Counted from the first letter of the stretch, positions 1 through 12,971 are shown. The stretch: 64,000 nucleotides of DNA from Ophthalmolycus amberensis (GCA_024529925.1 JAFEUB010001537.1:1-64000); one strand, 5' to 3'. Numbers and translations are program-made. The notes: a model not told the origin generated them from the sequence alone.

Positions 1-1063
1 GTCATACAAAACCTACCTCTACAGTGTAAAAACAAAAACATTTCCACAATATCAACAAAAACAAACATATATATATACATGTTCCAATTCCATCAACATT
101 TTAAAGTGAGCCTGCTAGATTGTCACACTGTGCTACCGTATAAATTAATTAAAAATCTCATATTGATTTCAAATCTATTACTAACGCACGTATGTTAATG
201 TGGACACTAATTGAATCATTTATTGCAAGCAGCAGGCTAAAGTTCAGCAGAAAATCTGAAAAAAGTGTTCTGATATAATAAAGAATGTAAGACATTCGAT
301 CTTTAATGTTGGATTATGGGATGCCAATTAGTGATGACAATCTGCAGGGGGCACCATACTGCGTTTATGAATGAATCCTTCAATATGATCTGTGTCCTCT
401 CTAAGCAAGCTAAGATTCTTGGTAAACATGACTTGGTTTTCATCTTGCGTTGCTAATGTCTTTAATATTCGTATCGTATCTGTAGCTTCGACAATTAAGA
501 GAAGATCTTAGTGGTAAAATGTTTTTGGTAAAATCCAGCCAGTTCTTTTTTTGGCTTTTCAGTGGCCTGAAAAACAAATGGAGGAAACGTGATGCTGTGA
601 TTGGTTGACTTTGCTGGGAGCAAGTCATTTACATATAGTGTATTTACATCTAACATATTACAAGAAGACGGATACCAATATCTGACATCAAAAGGGTCAC
701 TCAAATAAAAAGAACCATCTCATGACACGTACAGCATCTTTTTCAAATGGTTCAAATTGTGCTCATACTTTAAACTGTAAGTCTGGTGATAGTCAATACT
801 TTTTTTAACGTTGTTAACAAATATTTAAAGTCCAAAACCAACAAATAACTGATCCAACGCAATAAGTATTTAGTGTGTATCCAACGCCTGATATTCCTCT
901 CTACCATAGAGCTCCAATATTTCCACTAACATATCAATGAGCACACTGTTGCTCTGGGGCACATGTTTGTTCGTTACAATGAACATGCGCACGCTAGTTT
1001 ATTTTGACGCCGTCCTGCTGCCATTAGAGCACCAATTGTGTATTAATCCACCGCTGGAAAAGT
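1..1063. repeat. Tail of a preceding tandem unit (left edge truncated)
   Basis: This stretch matches 22213-23275 and 43531-44593 almost base for base. The right edge of the array (44593) shows where a unit ends, so these bases are the end of a unit that begins left of the window. I see no gene here; the short open frames are not protein-like. Confidence 0.85.
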
Positions 1064-2721
1064 CCCCAAACAAATGCACTATTTCTTCCTGTTTGCATGT
1101 AAAGTACAGTGCCCAGCTGCTTTAGGAAATTACTGAAATATATATAAAGTATTAAGATTTACGTCTTCAGTAGCAACCAATCGTGTTGGGGCTGAGAGCC
1201 GCAGACAGGCAAGGAGAGTTGGAAAGTATTAAGTGATGGACTAACACAGTGATCTTAACATGGGGTTTGATGACAATATTAGAATATAGAATTTGACCAA
1301 GAATGTTTCATTGATAGCATATCCTGGGAACTGTAAGTCTGCTCTGCAGTGTTTATCGCATGTCTCTAGCTTTGATACGTGACACTTGGGTCTAAACTAC
1401 AATACTGTTATCTTCTGAAATGAGGTCAAAATTCAGTGACATAGTCCTATTTACTACAAATCATAACTCGTCCTGTATACTTTACATCACAGCTAACCAC
1501 TTCGCTATTGTACATTTCAATGTATGTTCTACGTCTCTAAACTGCCGGTGCTTTCCTTTCCCTATATGAAGAGGATTTGGCAGGTTTGTCCACAGTGTCA
1601 TCAAGTCTCCATTACTTGTTTCAGAATGGGTTATTATTGTGAGGTAATGCAATTCACACTTAAAAGAAACAACGCATCACTATGCAACAGTAACATAAGC
1701 ACAGGAACAAAAAACTTTCAAAAAACTGTGGCATGCATTTTGAAAACGATCAGCAAATATGTCAAGAATAACTACAGAAGCCCTGAGAGGCAAGTGAGAC
1801 AACGTTGAACCATTTTATAAGTAGATCAGGAATACGTTTATGACTTGACAGGTGAGAAAAATAATGTTTTGGCAGGATAATCTTTGTAAGTTCCTTACAT
1901 CTGTAATAAAAGGTGGGAAAAAAGTGTAGGCAGGCGAAAAAAATAGGATCATAAGTTGTTGTTGTAATATGCATTTTGGCCACGGGAAGCTGACGTGCAC
2001 CACTACCCAATACTCTAAAAGGATTTCAAGCTTTCTTGTTTTCTTCAATTTTAATTGACATTACTTTGCTAACACACAGTATATGTACCTTGTGTTTAGC
2101 GTGCATGGACATTCTTTTTTCCCTCAGGCAAAACCTTTTCCACCTTTTGAGAAAACTATTTGAATCACACTTAGGAACACTTTTCCCCTTACTTGTCTCT
2201 CACGGCTTCTGTAGTTAAGGAGATCAAAGTTGCACTGGAGTTGTCTGTTAAGTCATTCAGCTGTACTCAGATCAGTGACAGTACCTGATATCCTGAGTCA
2301 TCTTTCACTTCAACAACACATACAGTACATCCCCAATGTCCTGTGTGGTGATATGCTGTGCTGTCACATGTTCATAGTGAATAAAGAAAAATGGAACTCT
2401 AGACTGGAACAAATGCGTGGCAAACATTATGCAGTGTTGGATTACACACTGGCACTAAAGATGAAACGATACAAAGTGGAAGGAACTCCAATGGGTGGGC
2501 ACGCGTTCCTTTGTTCTGCGCTCGAGTGCAGACGCCTGCTTTTGCTATATTAACGTGTGTGTATTTTATCTGCATGTATAAACAAAAGTGCCTTTTGTCT
2601 GTGTACTTGAATGTAATTCCCATGCAGAGACGTGTCCTCGTGATGTGTGTATGTGCCTGCGTGTGTTTCCCGTTTAAATGATGTATGTCACATTTTCCAC
2701 TCTGCACTTTCAGCACTCGTG

Positions 2722-2759
<38 letters not shown>

Positions 2760-2770
2760 CCTCTGTGTCC
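1064..2770. other. No gene recognised
   Basis: AT-rich sequence downstream of the collagen stop codon. It may hold the 3' UTR of the minus-strand col15a1 fragment, but I find no convincing coding exon. The only clear structure is a (TG)n run at 2723-2757. Confidence 0.5.
2723..2757. repeat. (TG)n microsatellite
   Basis: An uninterrupted TG run lying just beyond the col15a1 stop codon. The matching run in unit 2 (24934-24963) is several bases shorter. Confidence 0.95.
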
Positions 2771-5700
2771 TCAGGTCCTCTGATGGGTGTTCCCCACATA
2801 CGTGTTCTCCATGCACAGCACTATGTAGTGGTTAGAGCAGGAGCGGGTGTGCTGTCCTAACAGACGTCCCGTCTGCAGCAGCGCAGCCTGGCCCGTCACC
2901 GCCATGTCAGCCGTCCTCCACGCCTCGCAGTAGTTAGTGGTCAGACGGATGCCCACCGTATTGGAGCCGTGCCATACCAGCTTCTCTGGCCTGGGGGTTA
3001 GAGGGAGAGAGACATAATATGAGTGGAGGTTACATGGGAGTTCTTCTGTAAAGGCCTAAAACTGACACCAGAAGCCGACCCATATGCCCATGTTACTAAA
3101 ACCCCACTGAGCCTAGCTGGTACGACCACATTTGAGAATGAAACCCAAGATCCGAAGCTACGTTATTCTGTGTTTGAGTCGTGCGTTACTGACTGTTAGC
3201 TTGTCAGGCTAATGCAAAACATTAGCAACACCCTCTCTTTCCCTTTTCCTCAATCATGGGGCATCGTCTGCCTACTTACAACACATGACCCGCATGGAGG
3301 CGGATGATTGGTACAGTCAGAGAGGGAAAGAGAGCATCATCTTACAAAACCACTACTAATGTAGTAGTTACTCAATAAAACAAAGGTTACAAATCCATTA
3401 ATTCATCTAATTGCCAATTGCTGAAAATGACCAAACCTCAACCCGACTCATGGGGTCGGGGGGGACATGGGGGATGACTTGCACATCATCCCCCATGTCC
3501 CCCCCATTTCCTGTCCAATCTCCGTTGGCTCCTATCTGATGAAGGCAAATGCCCCAAAATATTTAAACTGTTCTCAACATCATGACTGTCCATTTCAATG
3601 ACAGCTGCTGTCCATTTGAACATGAGATCTATGGTCCGTTTGCAGTGAAATATTTATTTAGTTTTTTCGGGGTCTCATGAAACCATCATTATGGATGATT
3701 GGCTTACTCTCACATACGCTCACTCACCATGCTGAGTCAGACATCACATTGCGTCCGTCAAAGGAGTAGATGGGTGTGGATGGGTTGAATGTGCCTCCAT
3801 TCCCAGAGAAGATGGACATCCAGCTACTGAACAAAACTTCACCCTGAGAGGAGAGGAGGGACAGGCATGGATAGGAAACAGTAAACACATCATCTGTGTT
3901 GATTGTTGAGTGTCACTCTAAACCTGTAAGAACACAGTGGGTGACACGCCTTAACTTAAAGGTATAGTTCGGACTGACGGTCGGCACGCTCCCAGTGGGG
4001 GCTGAGTGATGAACCGCTGTGGACGGGGGGCAGCAGCAAAATATATTATATCCACCTTAAAAAAAAGATTTTCACTGCTTTACCTTGCTGAGAAAACGCT
4101 TTCCGATGGGGAGCTGAAGCAGTTATCTGTGCTCTCTTCAAAGCCACAATACTCACAACATGGGAGTTGCTGGTCTACCACTGCCTCGATCGGTTAGTTT
4201 GATTGTATTGTACAAACAAACTAACCGATCATTTGTGTCATTGTACAAAATAACACAAAAAAACTGTCTGACAGCAAGGTAAAGTAGTGACAACATCATA
4301 AACATAGCATACTCTTAAAGTGCTATTGTGTTTTTAGGTGGCTATAATACATTTTGCTGCTGCCCCCGTCCACAGCAGTACATCGCTTTACTTCTGTGCT
4401 GGTGGTCCAGCCTACTACTACAAACTGGGGGCGTACCAGTGTGCAAAATACAGGGGGTCTATATTTGGGGGACAAGTTTTTGCCCTCAATATCTTAACAA
4501 TGGAGCATTTTAAAAAATGGGGGCTCCTTAAAAATTACTGCATAAACGTGGTATTTTTAATAAAGCCATTAAAAGACCAATAAATATATTTTTTATGACT
4601 ATACAAATACTTTTTTATAACATACTTTATACTAGGACTTATTTTTATAAAGAATCCAAACTATTCCTTTAACCATAGTTAATTAAACTATTAAAGGTGA
4701 ACAGTGAACACTCATTAACTTGCCTTCATTCTTCATGAATCATCTATAAAATGAAATTGGAAACGTAAACAGAAATGTCTCCTCACCCTGAGGTTAACCA
4801 CGGGCATGTCGGTGCGGTCCGCCTTCCTCACGATCGTTGCCAAGTCCTGCAGGTGTGAGGACAGGAAGGCCCTGTAGGTGGTGGTTAGCCCCATGGAGCG
4901 TGCTTGCTGGTAGCACTGGAAGTCGGCCCCCCGGATGCCACGCATGTCCCCTTTCAGCGGGGCGTTCAGCGCTACCAGGTGGAGCTGGGAAAGAGAGGGA
5001 AACAGATGAGGAAACAGAGGAGGTCCAAATCTGACACATCCCAGATCTGGCATCGTTGGGCATGTTAGGCTGGTACTGGGCCAAGAGATTTGACCTTGCT
5101 TGGTCTTGTGTGTGTGTGTGTGTGTGTGTTTGTAACACTCACCCCAGGTACAGCGTTGAAGGTCTGTGGTAGTACGTTATAGGTGGGCTGATATCCTCTA
5201 CTGCCCTCTTGAAGCTCCTATTCAACAAAAGCAGGAATCAAGAGGTTGTTTAAAAGTAGTTCTAAGTGTAAAGATATTCCTAAAAGAGTTTCCATGTATG
5301 TAATTATTACTACATACTGTATATATGGTGAAAAAAGAGAGAGACCCTAGAACTACTAACGTAACAGAAGTAACACCAACGTCGGGTATATTTTACCCAA
5401 TATAATATACCTGATACTTCTCATCAAAATATATTAAAGTACAACAATACATAGTCAATTTAAGTACTCTTCTTTAATTTTCCCCTATTCAACATCTCAT
5501 AAAACGAAAAAAAAGCATCATGGGGGGGACCCTATAAAAAGGCTCTAAAATGTGTGAAAAATTAAGGAATCGTTCACGAAACATTCCCCCAAAAAAAAAA
5601 AAAAATGGAGCTGGGAACTTGTTCTTCGGTCCACCCGTTCGTGGGACATGTGAGGCTTGTCCGGTCAAGAACACAGTCTCACTGTGTGTAATATCAACCC

Positions 5701-6236
5701 AAATAGTTTTTTTACTCTCAATCACTAACGTCGGGTGAAAATCACCCAAACACGTGCCTGTTGAAAAGAACAGGGATGGGATCAGGGAAACACGCCTACC
5801 TTCGATGACGTCAGTGAGCAGACTAAAAATCACCCGACGTTAGTGTTCTAGGGTTAAATATTATTCACTATTAACTATTTAGTGACACCTCCACTGCAAG
5901 GTTTGTCAAGACATTCCACTACGATAGTTTGTTTTACAAGAAACATAAATGCATTCTTGGTAAACAACGTTATTTTAAGGCGGAACATGTTCAAATGACA
6001 TTATGTAAGTTGCTGCAACCGGGGTGTTTTGCAAAGTAGCCCGTCTAATGAGGACGTCTACTGTAATATTAGACACACAACCTGACAGCATGTGGGGGGG
6101 CGGGACCGTGAATCTGCACGATTCACACAAGTCTCCAAAAATTATAAAAGCGTCATTCACTGAAAAAGCAAGTTGTTTGCATCCCGGACTACAGACAGTT
6201 CAAGAACCCAACTGGATCTGCTCTTTTGGTACTCAG

Positions 6237-6284
<48 letters not shown>

Positions 6285-8179
6285 CTACCTGGCTATGGCT
6301 CTGGCTCCTGTGCGTTTTGCTCCGATCTCCAGGTCTGCTGAGGGACTGAGACGTGGCCGAGGTGGAAGGTCCAGATTGAATCAATTCTCCAAGCTGAAAG
6401 AGGGACAATTCAATCAATTAAATTTATTTTGAACAGCCCAAAATCACAAATCACAAATTTGCCTCAGAGGGCTTTACGATCCGTACACATCCTCTGTCCC
6501 GGGACCCTCACATCGGGGAGAAAAAGGAAGACACCTTAGGGAGAGCAACACAGGAGGGATCCCTCTATCAAGATGGACAGAAGTGCAATAGATGCCATGT
6601 GTACAGAATATACACAATATGGTTAAGTGCACTTTCATTAGGTTTAAATGGCCACACAGTGAGTGCACACACAGTACACACCTGGATCTTACGCCAGCCA
6701 TTGCGTGCTCTGATGTACAACTCTCCTCCCTTCTCAGACACGTAGGCCAAGGTTCCCTCTGCAGCGCGGGAAGTCTCTCTGCTCAGAGCGTGGTTTGTCT
6801 TATAGGTGGTCACCTGAAGCAGATCGTCATACTGCCATTATTTACCAGTAAAAGACATTTGTTCTCAATTTCTCTCCTCTACAGATACATTTTCACTGGA
6901 CATTTCTCACAACAAGGTTCAATATTAAGGCAAATCATGAACTTATGGACATAATAAAACGTTACAATATACTGTATATTTATTTAAGTGTAGAAGATAC
7001 AAGTCAAAATACAGCAGATCAAGGGTAGAGTGCCTTGCTCAATGGTAGGTATCTTACAGGGTTGGCATATCCTGAAGCTCCTGTTGGGCCGGGAGGACCA
7101 GGAGGGCCGGGGACACTGACTCCTGATAACAACACATCAGAAACACATTCAGCAGATGCAATGAACGAGGTCCGTAAGATGTATCGATAGAAGCTGCGCT
7201 CCACATCTTCTCCCCCATCACATACCCGATCCATAAGCAGGTACAATTCCTGGGGGGCCAGCGGGGCCAGGGGGCCCTCGGGGACCAGGTCGGCCAAACC
7301 CAGGGCCTCCGGGTTGACCCACAGGGCCGACAGGTCCCGAAGGGCCAATGACGGACTCGCCTTTTGGACCCTACAGACACATACGGACGGACTCATTCAT
7401 GTTGGCAATTCCTCAATACATCTGAACATTTTCACTATGTGGTACGTGCAACCTCAAAGATATTCAGCAGCACCAAACTCACAACAGCAACATTGGGGAA
7501 TCTGATGTAATCAGATGCATTGGTCACAATTAATCATTTCAATACCTGAAGACTTACTCATTTGAATGGTATTTTAGTAGATCTTACCACAAGTCCTGAC
7601 CTCCCAGGCAGTCCTGGAGAACCAGGCAGACCGCCGTCACCCGTTTCTCCCTTCTGACCTTGGTATCCCTGATCACCTCTGGCACCCTGAGGGATTGACA
7701 AACACAAAGAAACAAGCCTGCTGAAGACGTTGAGGAAGCTTATTTCATTGTCAAACTTGACTCCTTGGGTTCATTTTTGTTCTCCTCTCAAACTATTTAC
7801 TGTTTTGTTTGTGAATATCAATCCTTAATGTAGGACTGGACAGTGGCTCTGTTACCATGTCAGCGTTTGATCGATGGTGGATGATGATGATGAATCAGCA
7901 CTTACCACAATTCCATCTGGAAAGCCGGGTGCTGAGAAGGAAAATGACGAGGCGTAAATGTTACACATTCCAGCAGTTATTTCATCGTTTTTTCCCCCTC
8001 CATCACCTCTCCGGGGCTTCGTATAAACCGAATGGTGACCCAAGTGTTAGGTGAGAGAGAAAGGCAATCAATGAGATGTGTGTTGTAAAGGACTTACCAG
8101 GTGTGCCTGGCTCTCCAGGTATTCCCACATCTCCTTTATCTCCTTTAGCTCGGACTGAATCTCCCCCTGTCACTGTGTC
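2771..8179 (-). CDS. col15a1: Type XV collagen, 3' end only (collagen repeats, trimerisation domain, endostatin), unit 1
   Basis: Eleven coding exons on the minus strand, 5' to 3': 8098-8179, 7906-7931, 7588-7686, 7226-7370, 7058-7122, 6682-6813, 6289-6393, 5143-5217, 4787-4984, 3728-3843, 2771-2990 (stop at 2771-2773). All have GT..AG borders and compatible phases, giving one open frame of about 420 residues. The first five exons encode Gly-X-Y repeats. Then come the trimerisation domain (ARNGWRKIQ), a hinge and endostatin (LHLVALNAP, GADFQCYQQAR, RAFLSSHLQDL, YCEAWRTADMAVTG, SCSNHYIVLCMEN). The four endostatin cysteines are all present. The GWRKIQ-LGELI junction and YCEAWRTADMAVTG favour collagen XV over XVIII. 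The protein is a secreted basement-membrane collagen whose cleaved C-terminus is anti-angiogenic. Full genes of this family have dozens of exons; the 5' ones are missing here, so this copy is 5'-truncated. Confidence 0.85.
3458..3505. other. Perfect 20-bp hairpin in the last col15a1 intron
   Basis: The left arm 3458-3477 (seven G, then ACATGGGGGATGA) is perfectly complementary to 3486-3505 across the 8-nt loop CTTGCACA. It is preserved exactly in unit 2. No transposon end is obvious around it. Confidence 0.85.
3956..4672. mobile_element. TTAA-flanked MITE in a col15a1 intron
   Basis: The left end TTAAAGGTATAGTTCGGACT and the right end GAATCCAAACTATTCCTTTAA are imperfect inverted repeats, each starting at a TTAA. 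TTAA duplications are typical of piggyBac and Kolobok elements. No transposase is present. An internal 14-bp inverted repeat (GATCGGTTAGTTTG with its complement) lies near 4188-4230. The element is about 717 bp and sits between endostatin exons 10 and 9. Confidence 0.65.
5108..5129. repeat. (TG)n microsatellite
   Basis: A short TG run in the intron just downstream (minus strand) of the hinge exon at 5143-5217. Confidence 0.9.
5345..5853. mobile_element. piggyBac-like MITE
   Basis: The left end CCCTAGAAC(T)ACTAACGT and the right end ACGTTAGTGTTCTAGGG are inverted repeats, and the right end is followed by TTAA (5854-5857). CCCTAG termini and a TTAA target are typical of piggyBac-type elements. 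The left TTAA is not preserved. The interior holds further copies of ACGTCGGGT/ACCCGACGT and no transposase. Confidence 0.6.
6238..6283. repeat. (TG)n microsatellite abutting a collagen splice donor
   Basis: This TG run ends next to the minus-strand donor of exon 6289-6393, so the intron starts GTAGGCAC followed by (AC)n. The unit 2 run is 6 bases longer. Confidence 0.95.
6406..6640. repeat. Common teleost interspersed repeat
   Basis: The segment from CAATTCAATC through TTTGCCTCAGAGGGCTTTAC to CAGAAGTGCAATAGATG looks like an interspersed sequence frequent in percomorph introns, probably the non-coding end of a retroelement. It lies in the intron between the trimerisation and hinge-proximal exons. 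The family name is not certain. Confidence 0.5.

Positions 8180-8181
<2 letters not shown>

Positions 8182-8218
<37 letters not shown>
8182..8218. repeat. (CA)n microsatellite abutting a collagen splice acceptor
   Basis: On the minus strand this reads (TG)n-TAG and directly precedes exon 8098-8179, so the microsatellite replaces the usual polypyrimidine tract. Its length differs between the two units. Confidence 0.9.
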
Positions 8219-8219
<1 letters not shown>

Positions 8220-10038
8220 TAACATTACATTGACACCAGCACGTTGGCGATAGCTGGCGCTTGTATGTGCACATGTAGACAAAGTACAGACAGCTGAACA
8301 CATAGCTTGAATTATTTTTTTCACAGCTGTAAAGAATGATAAAAAAAAAACAAGACAGATGACAAAAACAACACCTGTTAAATACAAGGGACGCATGCTT
8401 GAGACAGCAGCACGTACAACCCATCCTCGGCTCTGGTGGTTACAGTACAAAAGCTTGGGGAACACAGGGTTAAATCAGGTGTTCTTATCAAACAGATCTG
8501 CATCACTAAATGGCGGTGTCTATAAACTGTTCCTGTTCTTTCATGGACTAATGTTTTTTACAGTAAGTTACTATCAATGACTTCCTAGAGGCCCCCTGCC
8601 ACAACTTGGCCGCCACTACTTAGAAGGATGCTATGCACCCAAACATCACATTGATGGCTATTGCAAAGGAAAATGGCATTAAAGAAGGTGTTAAAGTGAC
8701 ATTCCAATGGATGCAATCTACTGCATACAATCATAGGAGAAAGACCAGAGATAGCCCTCCACTCCCTTATCATCAGCATTATGTTTCCAATTAACACAAG
8801 TCAGAATTAATTCATCTTCCATTGTTGGCTTCAGATGAGTTGTTCATTAACAAATGATGTCCAGATCATAGACCCTATGAAGCTGCCATAGTTGTCTCGC
8901 TGACCCCATATCTCTATTTGGAGAACGCCATGTGAAATAATTTCGGACTCACGTATTATTCTCTCCGACTACTCGATCTCTCGCCCCGTTTCCCAAGTAT
9001 GTGTAAATCTCACTCGAATCGTGAAGCTTATCGGAATACACGTATTTGATTGGCTGAGTAGCATCACATGATGTGATCGGTCAGCGTGTTTCCTGGACCG
9101 CTGAACGAATGCCGTAAAGGTTGAAATAGAAGCGCTCTGCAAAATGGAGTAATTCTCAATTATCTATCGTTTTAGGTCCCGGGTCCGGACACAACAGCGT
9201 CTGCCTATTAGTGACCTCTGGTGTAGAAGAACTATGGTGGCCAACACGAAAACATGAAAACGTGAATTGCCCTATCTAGACCCAGTGTTTGGTTTGCCCG
9301 TTATGTAACAACATGGCAACCGGCTCCATAAAGAGGAACCGCTCCATACGTAGGTATCAACGGCTCATTCTAAGGTAACAGAAACACAACAACTCTTATT
9401 TTCAGGTGATAATACACTGAACAAAACATACTTACGAATATTGTATTCAATTTTGGCCAATTGATCCCCTTATATGCTACACAGAATGCCACAGAAGACG
9501 CTTCAAGCAGAACGTTTTCAAAGCAGAACCCAAAACCCCAGCACCGTACATTTCTATCCACCTGATGAAAGGCAGGCCAGAGTTCAGTACATCTCCCTTT
9601 GAATACAATCAATTGGATTTCAGCTTTTCTTTGGAATTAATCAAATGAAAAGGCCTGTCATGGTCAACATTGTATAGCCTCTATAGACTCCTTTTTTGAA
9701 TTGATTGAACTGAAAAGGGATTTGGAAACAACTCTGACGAGCATAGAGTAGAAGGAGTATCAATGATATCCATATCTTTCACCTCCTAGCTTCCTCTTCC
9801 CTAAGATGAGGACGGAAAGGACAGACGAGGAAAGCGGAATTCAGTCTCAGACCCCTTTAACACCCGGCATTAACAATAAGCACGGTTGATCACATTGGAT
9901 TTAACACACAGAAAATCTGGGTTTTAATGAACCCGGGTTGCACCGAATTTACAGGTGGCTAATGCATCTTTAACCCATATCCAACCATAAATATGTGGTG
10001 GGAATAAAACACATCACTGGATACAACCTGCATACAAC
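8219..10038. other. No gene recognised
   Basis: This should be where further upstream collagen exons lie, but I find no Gly-X-Y coding exon on the minus strand. The frames are short and not protein-like, and no complete transposon end pair was found. Confidence 0.5.
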
Positions 10039-10945
10039 CAGAGATGGGCAAAGATACATCAAAATGTATTTTGATACAAAATACCCCTCAAATAAATGTA
10101 TCAAAATAAAATACATGTATTTTGTATTTAAAATATAGGAAATACTTTTTTCTGGATTTTCCGTTTTCTCACAATTTGGTATAGCAGAGCATTCAGGTTT
10201 GGGCTATATAATATAATATAATTATATATAATGTACACAAAGCTCTGGTGAACCCCACAAAAAGGAAGAACAGTCACAGACATGTTGTCCACCTGGCCAA
10301 CTGTAGAATGTATGAAATAATAAAACTAAGAATACTTTCATAATATGCCTTTTAAATAAAATAAATTGGATATTTAATGTTTTAACAAATTGACATCTAC
10401 TGTCATAGCCTGGCTAACTGTGAACTATATTATCTGCCAGTAATTGATATGGCATTATGACATTCACATTGAGAAGATACAGCATAACTTGTAATACAGT
10501 GAGATTAGATGGTCAGAAGTCTCTTGATAAGGTTATCATGAACATACAAGGTCCCAATCTCCCTCTTCCTATAGCTAGCTACTCGACTGATAACTTGCTA
10601 AACACTGGCTATGCACTAGCCTAGACAGCATGCTAGCGTCATTAGCATGTTGGCATCGATCGATAGCTTGATATTATAACCATCACCATGTATATCGACA
10701 GCATGCTAGCATCATTAGCATGTTAGCATAAATCGCTAGCTTGATATTATAACCATCACCATGTATATAGACAGCATGCTAGCGTATATAGACAGCATGT
10801 TAGCATAAATTGCTAGCTTGATATTATACCCATCACCATGTATATAGACAGCATGCTAGCATCATTGACACTTGGACAAATCATTGGACAAAACTCGGTG
10901 TCCGGAATATAGTATTACAGAAGGTAAGAACAAATATATTTACTT
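10039..10945. mobile_element. TIR-bounded repeat with ~70-bp internal minisatellite
   Basis: The left end CAGAGATGGGCAAAGATAC has the CAG start typical of hAT terminal repeats. The same sequence starts at exactly the same base at 45368, in unrelated flanking DNA, which fixes a mobile-element boundary. From about 10620 the interior holds units built around ACAGCATGCTAGCRTCATTA and CTTGATATTATAACCATC. The right end was not identified and may lie beyond the following satellite. Confidence 0.6.
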
Positions 10946-12680
10946 AACCAGGCTGTTTATCTTCATATGAAATTATGTGTTAACGTCAAGTGTGGTGTGA
11001 CGTGATATATGTCATTGAAGCTGGTGGCTAATAGCTAACTAGCTAATACAAATGTAGGTTAAGATGCTAGCTAGCAAGCAGTCAACTTTGTCAATTAAGG
11101 GGCATTTTCTCTGGTAGAACGTCAAATGTATTGCTTCGCTAAGTGTGTTTCAATGTTATTCAGATGGCCAAAGTTAAATGGTTTTGCTATTCGGAAGTGA
11201 ATTATTGTCAATGCAATATAGCTAATATAGCTAACGTTCAATGTTAGCTAATGTTAAAAATCAGTCAATATGCCTGGTGAACACTGGTGTCCAAACCGGC
11301 CGAACATATTTAATTACAGGCCAAAAAACCAGGCTGTTTATCTTCATATGAAATTATGTGTTAACGTCAAGTGTGGTGTGACGCGATATATGTCATTGAA
11401 GCTGGTGGCTAATAGCTAACTAGCTAATACAAATGTAGGTTAAGATGCTAACTAGCAAGCCGTTAACTTCGTCAATTAAGGGGCATTTTCTCTGGTAGAA
11501 CGTCAAATGTATTGCTTCGCTAAGTGTGTTTCAATGTTATTCAGATGGCCAAAGTTTTTGCTATTCGGAAGTGAATTATTGTCAATGCAATATAGCTAAT
11601 ATAGCTAACGTTCACTGTTGGCTAACGTTAAAAATCAGTCAATATGCCTGGTGAACACTGGTGTCCAAACCGGCCGAACATATTTAATTACAGGCCAAAA
11701 AACCATGCTGTTTATCTTCATATGAAATTATGTGTTAACGTCAAGTGTGGTGTGACGTGATATATGTCATTGAAGCTGGTGGCTAATAGCTAACTAGCTA
11801 ATACAAATGTAGGTTAAGATGCTAGCTAGCAAGCAGTTAACTTCGTCAATTAAGGGGCATTTTCTCTGGTAGAACGTCAAATGTATTGCTTCGCTAAGTG
11901 TGTTTCAATGTTATTCAGATGGCCAAAGTTAAATGGTTTTGCTATTCGGAAGTGAATTATTGTCAATGCAATACAGCTAATATAGCTAACGTTCAATGTT
12001 AGCTCACGTTAGAAATCAGTCAATATGCCTGGTGAACACTGGTGTCCAAACCGGCCGAACATATTTAATTACAGGCCAAAAAACCAGGCTGTTTATCTTC
12101 ATATGAAATTATGTGTTAACGTCAAGTGTGGTGTGACGTGATATATGTCATTGAAGCCGGTGGCTAATAGCTAACTAGCTAATACAAATGTAGGTTAAGA
12201 TGCTAGCTAGCAAGCAGTTAACTTCGTCAATTAAGGGGCATTTTCTCTGGTAGAACGTCAAATGTATTGCTTCGCTAAGTGTGTTTCAATGTTATTCAGA
12301 TGGCCAAAGTTAAATGGTTTTGCTATTCGGAAGTGAATTATTGTCAATGCAATACAGCTAATATAGCTAACGTTCAATGTTAGCTCACGTTAGAAATCAG
12401 TCAATATGCCTGGTGAACACTGGTGTCCAAACCGGCCGAACATATTTAATTACAGGCCAAAAAACCAGGCTGTTTATCTTCATATGAAATTATGTGTTAA
12501 CGTCAAGTGTGGTGTGACGTGATATATGTCATTGAAGCTGGTGGCTAATAGCTAACTAGCTAATACAAATGTAGGTTAAGATGCTAGCTAGCAAGCAGTT
12601 AACTTCGTCAATTAAGGGGCATTTTCTCTGGTAGAACGTGAAATGTATTGCTTCGCTAAGTGTGTTTAATTACAGGCCAA
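10946..12680. repeat. ~380-bp tandem satellite, 4 full units plus a partial
   Basis: Units start at 10946, 11327, 11701, 12082 and 12463 (spacing 381, 374, 381, 381), each beginning AACCAGGCTGTTTATC or close to it. The last is cut to about 205 bp by an internal deletion. Unit 2 has only two full units plus the same truncated last one. Confidence 0.93.
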
Positions 12681-12971
12681 AATTATAAATAGCCTTTTTG
12701 TATTTCAGTACATTTCTTTGAGAATATGTATGCCACATTATTTTGCAATCACAGATGTGACTATCCACCATGACAGGACAGAAAAGTGTTGCTGCATTAC
12801 CTGATTTTTCATCTTCTTTTGCAGCACTGCTGTTTTATTTATTTTTATTTGTTGAAACCTTCCTCTGATGCAGGGAATTCCTTTTTTCCCCTAGTCTGAA
12901 TAGACTAATTTGTGTTTATTGTTTAATTAAGACTGAATTGTACACTAAAAAAAATTCTCTTATGTGAGTAG

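Noticed and set aside
2230..2553. 107-codon plus-strand frame after the collagen stop codon (also 24442-24765)
   Set aside because: No recognisable motif or splice context, and identical in both units simply because the duplication is recent.
3458..3505. microRNA precursor
   Set aside because: The 20-bp stem with 8-nt loop is shorter than a normal pre-miRNA and has no extended flanking pairing.
6226..6432. Frames rich in Cys-Val or Thr-His repeats (also near 2650, 8150, 28380, 30390, 63340-63580)
   Set aside because: They are translations of TG/CA microsatellites.
7054..7380. Alternative-frame open reading through the collagen exons on the minus strand
   Set aside because: Runs across introns; the Gly-X-Y frame with proper splice sites explains the sequence.
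2771..8179. Assignment to col18a1
   Set aside because: The endostatin domain alone is compatible, but the GWRKIQ-LGELI junction and the YCEAWRTADMAVTG block fit collagen XV better.
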